NCBI RefSeq assembly: GCF_029946515.1
Contig: NZ_JARZHH010000017.1
Coordinates: 1-64,000, forward strand
DNA: 64,000 nt
Origin: Polyangium sp. 6x1
GTDB taxonomy: Bacteria; Myxococcota_A; Polyangia; Polyangiales; Polyangiaceae
Reading direction: 5' to 3'
Each line of letters starts with the position of its first letter. Position 1 is the first letter of the stretch. The position numbers and the translations under genes are program-made. Under the pieces are notes generated by a model. It saw only the letters and a list, made by a program, of their open reading frames with translations. It was not told the origin of the DNA and did no database searches. This document shows, piece after piece, positions 42,388 to 50,675 of this stretch.

Positions 42388-42927
42388 GTGATCCGCTACC
42401 GCCACGATCCCAATCGTCCTGGCGAGCCGATCATCGAGGCGAGCCCACGAGAGCTCGACGGCTACCGTGATTTCATTCGCGGGTACCTGGTGAAGACATG
42501 GAGCGTGCTGGGTGACGATGACGTCGAAGACATTGCCCAGGATACGCTCATCGCACTTTGCCGCATCGTCGGGGAAGGGCGGGGTCGCGGTGTGTACACC
42601 ACTTCCCCCGAGGACGTCATTAAGCGCATGGCTTCAGCCGTCGCATGGCGTCTTGCTCGCAACCTCAGGAAGCGCAGCCACAACCGCCACCCGGCGGAGT
42701 CGCTCGACGAGGATATAGACATCCCGGATCCCGGGGCGCTGCCCGATCAGGTGGTAGAGGCCCGGAGCACGCTCGAGCGTATTCTCGAATCGGATGCGCG
42801 CGCGACGCGCGTGCTGGTGCTGTTCGCGGCCGGCTCGGGCGTGGCCGAGATTGCGCAAGCGTTCGGGGTTCAGGTCACCGCCGTCTGGCCGATGATCTCG
42901 CGAGCCAGGAAGAAGCTCTGCTCATGA
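42388..42927 (+). CDS. ECF-like RNA polymerase sigma factor
   Basis: A 179-aa sigma70-family protein with GTG start. Region 2 (about 20-90) contains DDVEDIAQDTLIALCR, the typical core-binding signature. Region 4 (about 125-178) has the HTH GSGVAEIAQAFGVQVTAVWPMISRARKKL. No anti-sigma factor is encoded next to it. It ends 1 bp from the convergent HTH gene. It may drive element genes (inference). Confidence 0.85.
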   Translation: MIRYRHDPNRPGEPIIEASPRELDGYRDFIRGYLVKTWSVLGDDDVEDIAQDTLIALCRIVGEGRGRGVYTTSPEDVIKRMASAVAWRLARNLRKRSHNRHPAESLDEDIDIPDPGALPDQVVEARSTLERILESDARATRVLVLFAAGSGVAEIAQAFGVQVTAVWPMISRARKKLCS

Positions 42928-42928
42928 G

Positions 42929-43282
42929 TCATTCCTCACGAGTGAAGGAACGCTGGATTCCTCTCGCCCAATCCTTCAGCACTTGCGTCGCCTCGCGCGC
43001 CGGGAGAAACCTCAACTTGTCGAACCCGCGCGACAATTCGTCGTCGTTGGCACCTGTAAATATGAACATGGGCACGACATCGAGCGCCGCCGCAATGCGG
43101 CCAATTGGGATGATCGTCGCGTTGACGCGGGCCCGCTCGATGCTCGACACATACCCCCTGGACAAGCCGCTCGCCTCCGCGAGCTCTGCCTGAGTCATCC
43201 CACGATGCAGGCGCAGCTCACGGACGCGGGCACCCACCCGGACACGAACCTCTTGAGCGTCACGTTTTCCTTGCCGAAGCAC
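42929..43282 (-). CDS. XRE-family regulator, element-1 copy
   Basis: A 117-aa protein. The GTG at 43282 is chosen because the equivalent GTG and a GGAGG-type site are conserved in the paralogue at 58162. N-terminal HTH (RVRELRLHRGMTQAELAEAS, SRGYVSSIERARVN); the C-terminal part (FTGANDDELSRGFDKLRFL..REATQVLKDWARGIQRSF) is shared only with the paralogue here. The promoter region is conserved too (43324-43352). Confidence 0.85.
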   Translation of the reverse strand: MLRQGKRDAQEVRVRVGARVRELRLHRGMTQAELAEASGLSRGYVSSIERARVNATIIPIGRIAAALDVVPMFIFTGANDDELSRGFDKLRFLPAREATQVLKDWARGIQRSFTREE

Positions 43283-43323
43283 AGGCTGGTCCCTCCCGAC
43301 GGGGGAAAACCCGTCACGCTCTA

Positions 43324-43352
43324 CCCATACCACGCCTTGCCTCCGTCGACAA
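43324..43352 (-). promoter_or_regulatory. Conserved promoter of the HTH gene (copy 1)
   Basis: On the minus strand, TTGTCG (43352-43347) and TATGGG (43329-43324) are 17 bp apart, 42 bp before the start codon. The same arrangement with the same flanks recurs at 58211-58239 before the paralogous gene. Confidence 0.5.
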
Positions 43353-43464
43353 ACCCTTCTGTCAAAAACCGATTGTCCGGTCACACCATCCGCCGGAGCA
43401 GACGCCCGGGGGTTTGTCTCCGGCCTTGACGGGTGATCGTGGCGCGCGGTAGCATACGCCCCCG

Positions 43465-44607
43465 ATGCACGTCCGCCTCTTCCTCGCTGCATGGCTCGTG
43501 ACGTCGGCAACCGCCGCACCGTTCCTGGCTGCCGGTTGCTGGTACGACGACGTCGACATCGGTTCGGACTGCGCGCCGGGAACGCCCCCGAAGTGCTGCC
43601 CGTGCCCCTGGCCGGAGGACTGCCCGGACGGTGCTCCTCCGCCGCTCCCCGAGTGCGTCGATGGCGGCACCGAGGCGGGCGATGGCTCGCAATCCTCCTG
43701 TACGGATGGGACGTGCGTGGTCCCTGCTCCCGACTGGGCGCCCGTGCTGCTCGCCACGGGTGCAGAGATCGACGTGCCCGTTTGTCCGGAGAACGCGCCC
43801 GAGATCGCCTTCGAGGGAAGGCCCGCGCCGGGGGCGTGGGGGCTCGTGTGCCCGACGTGCACGTGTGATTCACCCGTAGGAGGAGGATGTCACGTGCCCA
43901 CGACGTGGACGGTCACCTCGGATGCGTGCGCGGGCGGTGGTGTCAATACCAGCTTCGATCCTCCCACGGCTTGGGAAGGGAAATGTTCCGCGACGAACTC
44001 GATCCCGGCAGGCCTCCAGTGTGGCGGCGTGCCGTGTGTCGGAGGGATCGACATCTCCGCGCCCACCATTGAGGAGCCGCCCTGCACGCCGCATGGCGAT
44101 GATCCGCCGCCTGGACCGGCCCATTTGGTGACCGGAGGGTTTGGCGCGCCGTTCGCCCGCGCCTGCGCCCGTGCGCCTTGGCCGGCGTGTGAAGGAGAGG
44201 AGGTTTGTCTGCCGCTCTCGGGTGCGCCGTTCGCCACGTGCTTGATGCACGCGGGCGACGAATCGTGCCCCGAAGGCTGGCCGGTCAAGCGTCTCCTCTA
44301 CGGACAGGTCGACGATCAGCGGCAGTGCGAGGCTTGCTCGTGCGGCCCGCCTATGGGCGCGATGTGCTCCGTCAAGGTCCACGTGTACAGCGACGCTGCG
44401 TGTACCGTTCAGCGATTGGAGGTTGACATCTCGCCCGAGATGGGAGGCGGTTGCTTCCCCCTCATGTCCGGCGTTGCGCTCGCTGGCATCGCCGCCGAGG
44501 TGCTCGACTATCAGGCTGGCACCTGCGAACCGCATGGCAGTGAGCCGGTAGGCGACGTCTTCCTCGCGGACGCAACGACGTTCTGTTGCCGCGAGCCCAT
44601 GATCTGA
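43465..44607 (+). CDS. Cys-rich lipoprotein, unknown function
   Basis: A 380-aa lipoprotein with a signal peptide ending in lipobox LAAGC (Cys25). The mature part has more than 25 Cys in clusters (CCPCPWPEDC, CPTCTC, CEACSCGPPMGAMC), implying many disulphides outside the cytoplasm. A Pro/Gly linker follows the Cys. No known domain is recognised. Its style is that of host myxobacterial surface proteins rather than phage genes. It is convergent with the outer-membrane protein at 44614. Confidence 0.8.
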   Translation: MHVRLFLAAWLVTSATAAPFLAAGCWYDDVDIGSDCAPGTPPKCCPCPWPEDCPDGAPPPLPECVDGGTEAGDGSQSSCTDGTCVVPAPDWAPVLLATGAEIDVPVCPENAPEIAFEGRPAPGAWGLVCPTCTCDSPVGGGCHVPTTWTVTSDACAGGGVNTSFDPPTAWEGKCSATNSIPAGLQCGGVPCVGGIDISAPTIEEPPCTPHGDDPPPGPAHLVTGGFGAPFARACARAPWPACEGEEVCLPLSGAPFATCLMHAGDESCPEGWPVKRLLYGQVDDQRQCEACSCGPPMGAMCSVKVHVYSDAACTVQRLEVDISPEMGGGCFPLMSGVALAGIAAEVLDYQAGTCEPHGSEPVGDVFLADATTFCCREPMI

Positions 44608-44613
44608 ACCGGA

Positions 44614-45663
44614 TCAGAACCAGTAAAGGAGCGACGCACCGAAGTTCGCCGTCACTGGCTCCGTGCGCCATCGCGTCGGTTGCTCTTCGGCTTTGAACCT
44701 CGATCGGAACAGGTTCCCTGCGATCTCTACGTCCATTCGGACCTTCAGGCGATCACCGATCGGATGTTCGAGGAGCCCGCGGATGGCGAGGCCGACGAAG
44801 TGGGAGCGACTCGGGTTGGGATACGTTCGATTTACGGTCTCGGCCCACGTAGCTCCGGCCACGACCCCTCCACAGACGCCAAAGGATTCGCGCAGGTAGC
44901 AGGGGCCCAAACTCGTCGAGGCCGTGTGCATACGCACGAGCGTCATTCCAAGGGGCCGCGTGAGCAGCGGAAAGGTCGCGCGCGCATTTGCCTCGATCGT
45001 CCACCGCTTTGCGACGCGATATCCGCCGCCGATGTGCGCGCCTCCGACGACCTCGGGGGCGATGCCGATCGCGAACAGCCCTCCGGTCCCGAGGAACCAT
45101 CGACGCTCGACGGGCAGCGGGGGCGAGGGGGGCGTCGGGGGCGCTGATGGCGGCGGACCTGCGGGCGGAGGCGGCTTCGGCGAGGGGCAGGGCTCCGGAG
45201 CCTTTGCGGGCGCCGGCAGCTCCTCTGGCGGGGCCTCGCGCTTCTCCATCCAGAGCGCCGCTGCGAGCGCCGCCTTGTAGAGCACCTCGTGGCAACACAT
45301 TGCGGCCGGGTATTCGCGATGGATCGTGTCGAGCACCTGGTCGTCGAGGTCCTTGAACACGAGATCCACACCGTACCCGCCTGTTGAGGTTCGGACGATG
45401 CGCGTCGAAAGGACCCGGGACGCAGGTGGATCCAGAAGCGGCTCCGCGAGCACGAGATCGAGGAGACCCTCGAAGTCCTGGAGACGGTCACACGCCGGGA
45501 GCTCCTTCGCGGAGAGCTCCACTCGGTAGTGGGGAGACTCGGCCTCCGCGGCGGCTGGTGTCACGGCTAACATGGCGAGCATGAGAAGCAGGACCGCCAA
45601 ACCAAGATTGGCGCGCCGTTTGGTTGGGTGGAACACGGGCTCCCGGATTTTTTCGGGGTGCAT
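44614..45663 (-). CDS. Probable outer-membrane protein, Pro-rich linker
   Basis: A 349-aa exported protein. ATG 45663 puts the signal peptide (about residues 18-40, RANLGLAVLLLMLAMLAVTP) near the start. An N-terminal domain (about 45-140) is followed by a Pro linker (about 150-195). A C-terminal region of about 150 residues has alternating strands ending in NFGASLLYWF, a terminal aromatic signature typical of outer-membrane barrels. It is divergent from the sigma factor with membrane segments (79-bp gap), which may control it (inference). Confidence 0.75.
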   Translation of the reverse strand: MHPEKIREPVFHPTKRRANLGLAVLLLMLAMLAVTPAAAEAESPHYRVELSAKELPACDRLQDFEGLLDLVLAEPLLDPPASRVLSTRIVRTSTGGYGVDLVFKDLDDQVLDTIHREYPAAMCCHEVLYKAALAAALWMEKREAPPEELPAPAKAPEPCPSPKPPPPAGPPPSAPPTPPSPPLPVERRWFLGTGGLFAIGIAPEVVGGAHIGGGYRVAKRWTIEANARATFPLLTRPLGMTLVRMHTASTSLGPCYLRESFGVCGGVVAGATWAETVNRTYPNPSRSHFVGLAIRGLLEHPIGDRLKVRMDVEIAGNLFRSRFKAEEQPTRWRTEPVTANFGASLLYWF

Positions 45664-45742
45664 GTCGATTCGTTGAAGGGATTTGGGCCTCGTCGACCCT
45701 GTACGAGGGAGGGGACGTTGACGCGACCCGAGAGGTTTTACC

Positions 45743-46819
45743 GTGAACCAGCCCAAAAAAGAAGAATACGATGAGCTGATCGCGCTCATTCCGCTTCTTT
45801 ATAAGCGAGCACGAGCGAAGGGCGTTCACGAGCAGGACGCCTCGGATGTCGTCGCCAATGTTCTCGTGGACGTTTATGCACGAGAGAAGCCACTTCCGAC
45901 CGCATCGGACGAACGAAAAAAGATCGTTCTGGCAATCCTGAGTTTCCGCATACTGACGCACATCAAGGAACGCAAGGCGCTGGAGCGGCAGGAGCTCGTG
46001 GAGGGGTCAGCCATCGAGCTGCTCGTGCCGGAGCCGCGGGATGCGATCGTGGCGATGGAGGAGCGTCAGCGGATCGAGAGGATCTGGCCGCTGCTGCGTC
46101 CGGAGTTTCAGCGCGCGATCGAGGGGAATGCGCTCGGGGAGAACGCCGAGGAAACGGCGGAGAGGATGGGCGTGAGCGTCAAGTCCGTGGAGACGTGGCT
46201 ACAACGCGGCAGGAAGGTGGCCCGTTTCGAGCTGGCGAGGCTCGACACGATCAAGAGGCCCCGCGGCATTCGGACGGTGGTGGTCCTGGTCGGGCTCGGG
46301 AGTTTCCTTGCGGCCGCACGGGTCGCGGAGGCATTCGTGGGGTGGGGGCGCGGGTTCTTTCGTGTCAGCGCGCGCGTGCTCGGCGCGCCGTTCCGCGTGT
46401 TGCCGAGCGTGGCGGCTGGTGTCCTCGCTCTGGCCATCACGCAGCAGAAGCCGTCCGCCTCGGCCAATGAATCGGGGGCGGTCGTGGTGCAGGCGGAGCC
46501 GAGGGGGGAGGCGGAGGCACCAAGGATGGAGTCGAGCGCATGTGCGCCTCCTCCGGTGATGGGCTCGTCCTCGGTCATGGTTGTCTCGGCGCCGAAGACG
46601 AGGCCGCGGTCCGGAGCGAATGCGTCCGATAGACCGAGGCCCGACAAGGCTTCACCGTCGGATGCATGGCTCTTCAAGGCCAAGGCCGCATTGCGTCGTG
46701 GGAATGCTCGACGTGCCCTGGAGCTCGTGGAGCTCGACGCACGCGAGAGACCGCAGCCGGACGAGGATCGGGAGAACCTTCGCGCCGCGGCGCTCCGGGC
46801 CTTGGCCGGCCAGCGCTGA
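45743..46819 (+). CDS. Sigma70-family factor fused to a membrane-spanning C-terminus
   Basis: A 358-aa protein with GTG start. The N-terminus has sigma region-2-like sequence (DASDVVANVLVDVYARE) and a region-4 HTH (ETAERMGVSVKSVETWLQRGRKVAR, about 130-160). Two hydrophobic segments follow at about 173-190 and 222-238. An Ala/Pro-rich linker and a C-terminal helical repeat resembling a TPR (LFKAKAALRRGNARRALELV) complete the chain. A sigma-like domain tethered to the membrane with a likely periplasmic sensor is unusual. A terminator-like hairpin follows. Confidence 0.82.
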   Translation: MNQPKKEEYDELIALIPLLYKRARAKGVHEQDASDVVANVLVDVYAREKPLPTASDERKKIVLAILSFRILTHIKERKALERQELVEGSAIELLVPEPRDAIVAMEERQRIERIWPLLRPEFQRAIEGNALGENAEETAERMGVSVKSVETWLQRGRKVARFELARLDTIKRPRGIRTVVVLVGLGSFLAAARVAEAFVGWGRGFFRVSARVLGAPFRVLPSVAAGVLALAITQQKPSASANESGAVVVQAEPRGEAEAPRMESSACAPPPVMGSSSVMVVSAPKTRPRSGANASDRPRPDKASPSDAWLFKAKAALRRGNARRALELVELDARERPQPDEDRENLRAAALRALAGQR

Positions 46820-46855
46820 CGAGCGGATTGGGTTCGTCGAAAAGTTACGTTGCGC

Positions 46856-46919
46856 GCTCCCGGAAGGGCGCGAGGGCACTTCTCTGGGCGAGCCGCGTCC
46901 GTTGCGCCCTTCCGGGAGC
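46856..46919 (+). terminator. Rho-independent-type terminator, long loop
   Basis: A perfect 16-bp inverted repeat (46856-46871 and 46904-46919) with a 32-nt loop, followed by ACTTTTAT. It begins 36 bp after the stop of the sigma factor gene. Confidence 0.7.
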
Positions 46920-46928
46920 ACTTTTATC

Positions 46929-47037
46929 GGATCACGAGCATCACGAGGGCGACGGCTGCTTCGCGGAGTCGCGTTCGTCTAGGCATGAGGAAGGGAGATC
47001 CCGCGCGTGGTCGCCGCCCTCGTGATGCTCGTGATCC
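46929..47037. repeat. Perfect 23-bp inverted repeat, 63-nt spacer
   Basis: Arms at 46929-46951 and 47015-47037 are exactly complementary (arm begins GGATCACGAGCATCACG). It follows the terminator by 9 bp and ends 23 bp before the ATG at 47061, so it would fold in the 5' leader of that gene. No coding explanation is seen. Confidence 0.75.
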
Positions 47038-47060
47038 ACCCACGCCACGGAGATGCGTTC

Positions 47061-47561
47061 ATGTCTGACGAGGGTCCCCGAACGATGCGTCCCGATGAAC
47101 CCCCCAGCGCGCCGAGCTCGCGGGTGCAAATGAAGCTCGTGGTGGGGGAGGGGCGCTCGTCGTCTCCGCCGCCGCCTCCGCGGTTTCGTGTGCCCCTTCA
47201 GCGGGCCATTGACGCGATGCGCGAGCTGTTCCCCGCCGAGCTCGCGGAGGTGATGCGCTTCGTCGACAAGGTGCGCGCGGCGCGCGGGGCGGCGGCGGAT
47301 CCGGATCTCGTCTCGCGTGTCTTGGGCGAGCTCCTTCGCCTGCTTCCGAGCTACCGCGACACACCCGGCGTGCCGGTGTCGCTCGTGCGTGTGGCGTTCC
47401 CCGAGGTGCCGAAGACGCTGCTGGATCGGGCGTTGCTCACGGCGGAGGAGCGGGGGTTGCTCCGGCTGGTTGCGGCTGACTTCACCGCGGCTTTCGTCGA
47501 GCCGTCTGCCGGCGTTCCGACTGCGCGAGGGTTGCTCTACTTCATTGTGCCTGTCAGGTGA
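47061..47561 (+). CDS. Hypothetical protein with possible winged-helix C-terminus
   Basis: A 166-aa protein. The start MSDEGPRTMRPDE at 47061 is preferred over a GTG at 47007, which lies inside the inverted repeat. A Pro/Ser-rich N-terminus precedes an alpha-helical core (about 45-115). A final segment (LVRVAFPEVPKTLLDRALLT...FTAAFVEP..GVPTARGLLYFIVP) may be a winged helix. Function unknown. It precedes the convergent R-M cassette. Confidence 0.65.
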   Translation: MSDEGPRTMRPDEPPSAPSSRVQMKLVVGEGRSSSPPPPPRFRVPLQRAIDAMRELFPAELAEVMRFVDKVRAARGAAADPDLVSRVLGELLRLLPSYRDTPGVPVSLVRVAFPEVPKTLLDRALLTAEERGLLRLVAADFTAAFVEPSAGVPTARGLLYFIVPVR

Positions 47562-47614
47562 GCGCGATGCAGCAGTCATGCCGAGCCATGAGGGGCTCGC
47601 TCAGGAGCGCATGA

Positions 47615-50600
47615 TCACGCCGCCAGCGGCCACTCAGCGTAGAGGGCCTCGGCCTGGGCCATGAATTTGTCGATGAAGGGCTCGAAGTCCTCGCTCTTCA
47701 CGTTCTTCCGGCGGAGCACCCGCTTCACGGCCGCCTGGATGGCCGCCCTGACGTCGTCCCGGTGGGACTCGGTCCAGTCGACCTTCAGGTTCTTCTTGAT
47801 CGTCTGCACGACGTCGTGAACCAGGTCGCGGAGGAACGGCTGATCGTAGACCGTCTCGTAGTTGTCCGAGACCGCGTCGTAGAAGGCCAACTCGTCCTCG
47901 GCGAGCCCGAGGGCCTTCGCGCGTGCGTCGCCTGCATCCAGGTCCTGCCGCATCTTGATCATCTCCTGGACCACGGTGGCGGCGTCGATGATGCGGCTGT
48001 GATAGCGCTGGAGTGTTCGCTCCAGCAGCTCGCGGAAGGACTTCGCCTTGGCGAGGTTCCGCTTCTGGCGTCGACGAATTTCGTCGAGGAGGAGCTGTTC
48101 GAGGAGCTTCAGCCTCAAGTTCTCGTGCTTCCGGTCCTTGAAGGTCTGGAGGAACTTGTCATCGAGGATGGAGATGTCCGCCCTCTCGATGCCGGCTGCT
48201 TTGAAGATGTCGACGACGCCTTCTGACTGGACCGTGTCGTCCACGAGATCGCGAACGGCGACGTCCAGGTCCCGCTTCGGCTTCCGGCCCGGGATCACCT
48301 TCGAAAGCTGCTTGCGCACACGCTGGAAGAAGATGATCTCGTCGGCGTGTACGCGGCAGTCGTCGAGGTGCTTCACGAGCAGGAACGCCGTGGTCAGCCG
48401 CAACTCGGCCTGAAGGTACTCGTCACGGCGCTCATCCTCTTCGGCAAGATAGCCGTAGACGAAGGCGTAGAGATCCTCCAGGTCAATGCGTGAGAGCGTT
48501 CGCCACTTCGGGGCCTGCGCTGCTTGCGCGGCGGGCAGCAACTTCCGCACCGCTTCGAGGCACTCGAAGAAGAGGGGCCGACCCTTCGTCTCGATGTCGG
48601 GCGCGGGCTCACCCTCGCCGCCACCCTTGGTGTAACGGTCCGTAGCTTCGCGCAGCTCGTCCCCGATTCCGATATAGTCGACGATGAGGCCGTGGGGCTT
48701 GTCGCGGAAGACCCGGTTCACGCGAGAGATCGCCTGGATCATGTTGTGCCCGCGCATTGGCTTGTCGACGTAAAGCGTATGCAGGCACGGAATGTCCGTC
48801 CCCGTGAGCCACATGTCGCAGACGATGACCATTTTCAACGGGTCGTCGGGATCGACCATCCGCTTCTTGATGGCATCGCGCTTGGCCTTGGTCGTGAGGT
48901 GCCCGGCTTCGCTCCATTCCTTCGGGTCCTTCCCGAGGTTGCCGGTCATCACGACCTTGATCTCCGGGCAGTTCGGCAGCGCACGAAGCGCGTCGTAGAG
49001 TCGAACGCAGTTTGCCCGCGTCATTGCGACGACGAGCGCCTTGCCGGCGAGCGTGGCGGTTCGGTCAAGGAAATGGTCCAGCAGGTCGGCAGCGAGCTTC
49101 TTCACGCGGTCCTCGGCGCCCGCTGCCTCCGCGAGGGCCGCCCAGCGGCTCTTGCGCCGCTCGATCTCGATTTGGTCGAGGTCCTCAGCGTCCTCGGTGA
49201 TCTCCTTGAGCGCGCGGTCCACATCGTTGCGGCCGAGGTGCAGCTTCACCATGCGCGGCGTGTAAAAGATGCGGACGGTCGCCTTGTCTTCCTGCGACTG
49301 CTTGATGTCGTAGGTATGGATGATCTCCCCGAACACCTCCTCAGTGTCGGCGCCACTGAAGCTCACCGGCGTTCCCGTGAACCCGAGGCGGCGTGCGTTC
49401 GGGAGCGCCTCGTTCATGTAGCGGGCATATCCCTCGAGGAAACCATATTGTGATCGGTGAGCTTCGTCGGCGATGACGATGATATTTGACCGAGTCGAAA
49501 GCACCTCGTGCGAAGTTTCTCCTTCGCGCAGGCGGAACTTCTCGATCGTGGTAAATATTACCTCTCCGCCCTCCGTACGGAGGAGTGAGCGCAGATCAAC
49601 CCCGCTTCCCGCATGCTGAACGGGACCAACAAGCGACCGGACCGCGACGAACTGGTCGTGGAGCTGATCGTCGAGGTCGTTCCGGTCGACCTGGATCACG
49701 AACGACGGATTCTCTAGCTCCGGCATGCGGCGCAGGATGCCGACGAGGAAAGCCATCGAGAGGGACTTGCCGGATCCGGTTGTGTGCCAAACTACGCCAA
49801 TCCGCTTGTCGCTCCCCGCGAGGAAAGTCTGTCGGGTCTTCTCAGCGGCGAGGCGGACGGCGAAGAACTGGTGGTACTTCGCGCCCTTCTTCGTCACCTT
49901 CTCGTTTGCCTCCTCGAAGGCAATGAAGTCTCGGACGTAGGAGAGTAGCCGGTCCTTCGGGAACAGCCCTTCGATGAGCGCCTTCATGGAGCTCATCGTC
50001 GCCGGCACGACGTTGCGCCCGTCGATGGACTTCCACGGCGCGTACCACTCATCGCTCGCGGTCCACATGCCGTGCAGCGTATGCACGCCGTCGCTCACCA
50101 CGGTGATTGCGTTGAACTCGAAGAGCTGCGGGAGGTCGTGGATGTAGTGCTGAACCTGGTTCAGCGCGTCGTCGACGGTCGGCGCGTCGGAGTACGGGTT
50201 CTTGAGCTCGAAGAGGACGAGAGGGAGACCGTTGACGTAGACGATCACGTCAGGCCGGCGGTCGTTCTTTCCACCGATCCCGAGTTGGTTCACGACAAGA
50301 AACTCGTTCGCGCTGTGGGTCTCCCAGTCGATCGCGTAGATGTGCCGGTACTCGATACGCCCGTTCGGGTGCTCGACGCGAACCTCGAAACCTCGTGTGA
50401 CGAGCTGGTGGAACGCGAGGTTCCGGCGGAGCGGGTCTACGCCTTCGGGGCGGCTCAGCTTAGCGACGGCCTCGTCGATTGTAGCTGTCGGAAGATCGGG
50501 ATAGCGCCTCGCTAGGTTCTCGCGGAGCCGGGGCGTGAGGACGACTTCGGCCTCGTCCCCACGCTCGACCTCTGACCCGTGGCACCATGCGTATCCGGCC

Positions 50601-50662
50601 CTCTCAAGTCGATCGATCGTGGCCAGCTCGAATTCGGTTTCCGTTCCGCGATGGCGCGCCAT
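47615..50662 (-). CDS. hsdR: Type I restriction enzyme, R subunit (HsdR)
   Basis: A 1015-aa full-length HsdR. N-terminal PD-(D/E)xK nuclease with Asp138 (RRPDVIVY) and Glu152/Lys154 (LFELKNP). The SF2 translocase has Walker A HTTGSGKS (293-300), DEAH box (399-402) and the later motif region around GTDIPCLHTLYVDKPMRGHN. A C-terminal helical domain is present. It cuts DNA after translocation when bound to M and S. Last gene of the leftward hsdM-hsdS-hsdR cassette, 13 bp after hsdS. No frameshift is seen, so the enzyme should be active. Confidence 0.97.
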   Translation of the reverse strand: MARHRGTETEFELATIDRLERAGYAWCHGSEVERGDEAEVVLTPRLRENLARRYPDLPTATIDEAVAKLSRPEGVDPLRRNLAFHQLVTRGFEVRVEHPNGRIEYRHIYAIDWETHSANEFLVVNQLGIGGKNDRRPDVIVYVNGLPLVLFELKNPYSDAPTVDDALNQVQHYIHDLPQLFEFNAITVVSDGVHTLHGMWTASDEWYAPWKSIDGRNVVPATMSSMKALIEGLFPKDRLLSYVRDFIAFEEANEKVTKKGAKYHQFFAVRLAAEKTRQTFLAGSDKRIGVVWHTTGSGKSLSMAFLVGILRRMPELENPSFVIQVDRNDLDDQLHDQFVAVRSLVGPVQHAGSGVDLRSLLRTEGGEVIFTTIEKFRLREGETSHEVLSTRSNIIVIADEAHRSQYGFLEGYARYMNEALPNARRLGFTGTPVSFSGADTEEVFGEIIHTYDIKQSQEDKATVRIFYTPRMVKLHLGRNDVDRALKEITEDAEDLDQIEIERRKSRWAALAEAAGAEDRVKKLAADLLDHFLDRTATLAGKALVVAMTRANCVRLYDALRALPNCPEIKVVMTGNLGKDPKEWSEAGHLTTKAKRDAIKKRMVDPDDPLKMVIVCDMWLTGTDIPCLHTLYVDKPMRGHNMIQAISRVNRVFRDKPHGLIVDYIGIGDELREATDRYTKGGGEGEPAPDIETKGRPLFFECLEAVRKLLPAAQAAQAPKWRTLSRIDLEDLYAFVYGYLAEEDERRDEYLQAELRLTTAFLLVKHLDDCRVHADEIIFFQRVRKQLSKVIPGRKPKRDLDVAVRDLVDDTVQSEGVVDIFKAAGIERADISILDDKFLQTFKDRKHENLRLKLLEQLLLDEIRRRQKRNLAKAKSFRELLERTLQRYHSRIIDAATVVQEMIKMRQDLDAGDARAKALGLAEDELAFYDAVSDNYETVYDQPFLRDLVHDVVQTIKKNLKVDWTESHRDDVRAAIQAAVKRVLRRKNVKSEDFEPFIDKFMAQAEALYAEWPLAA

Positions 50663-50675
50663 TTGTACCGCCCTC

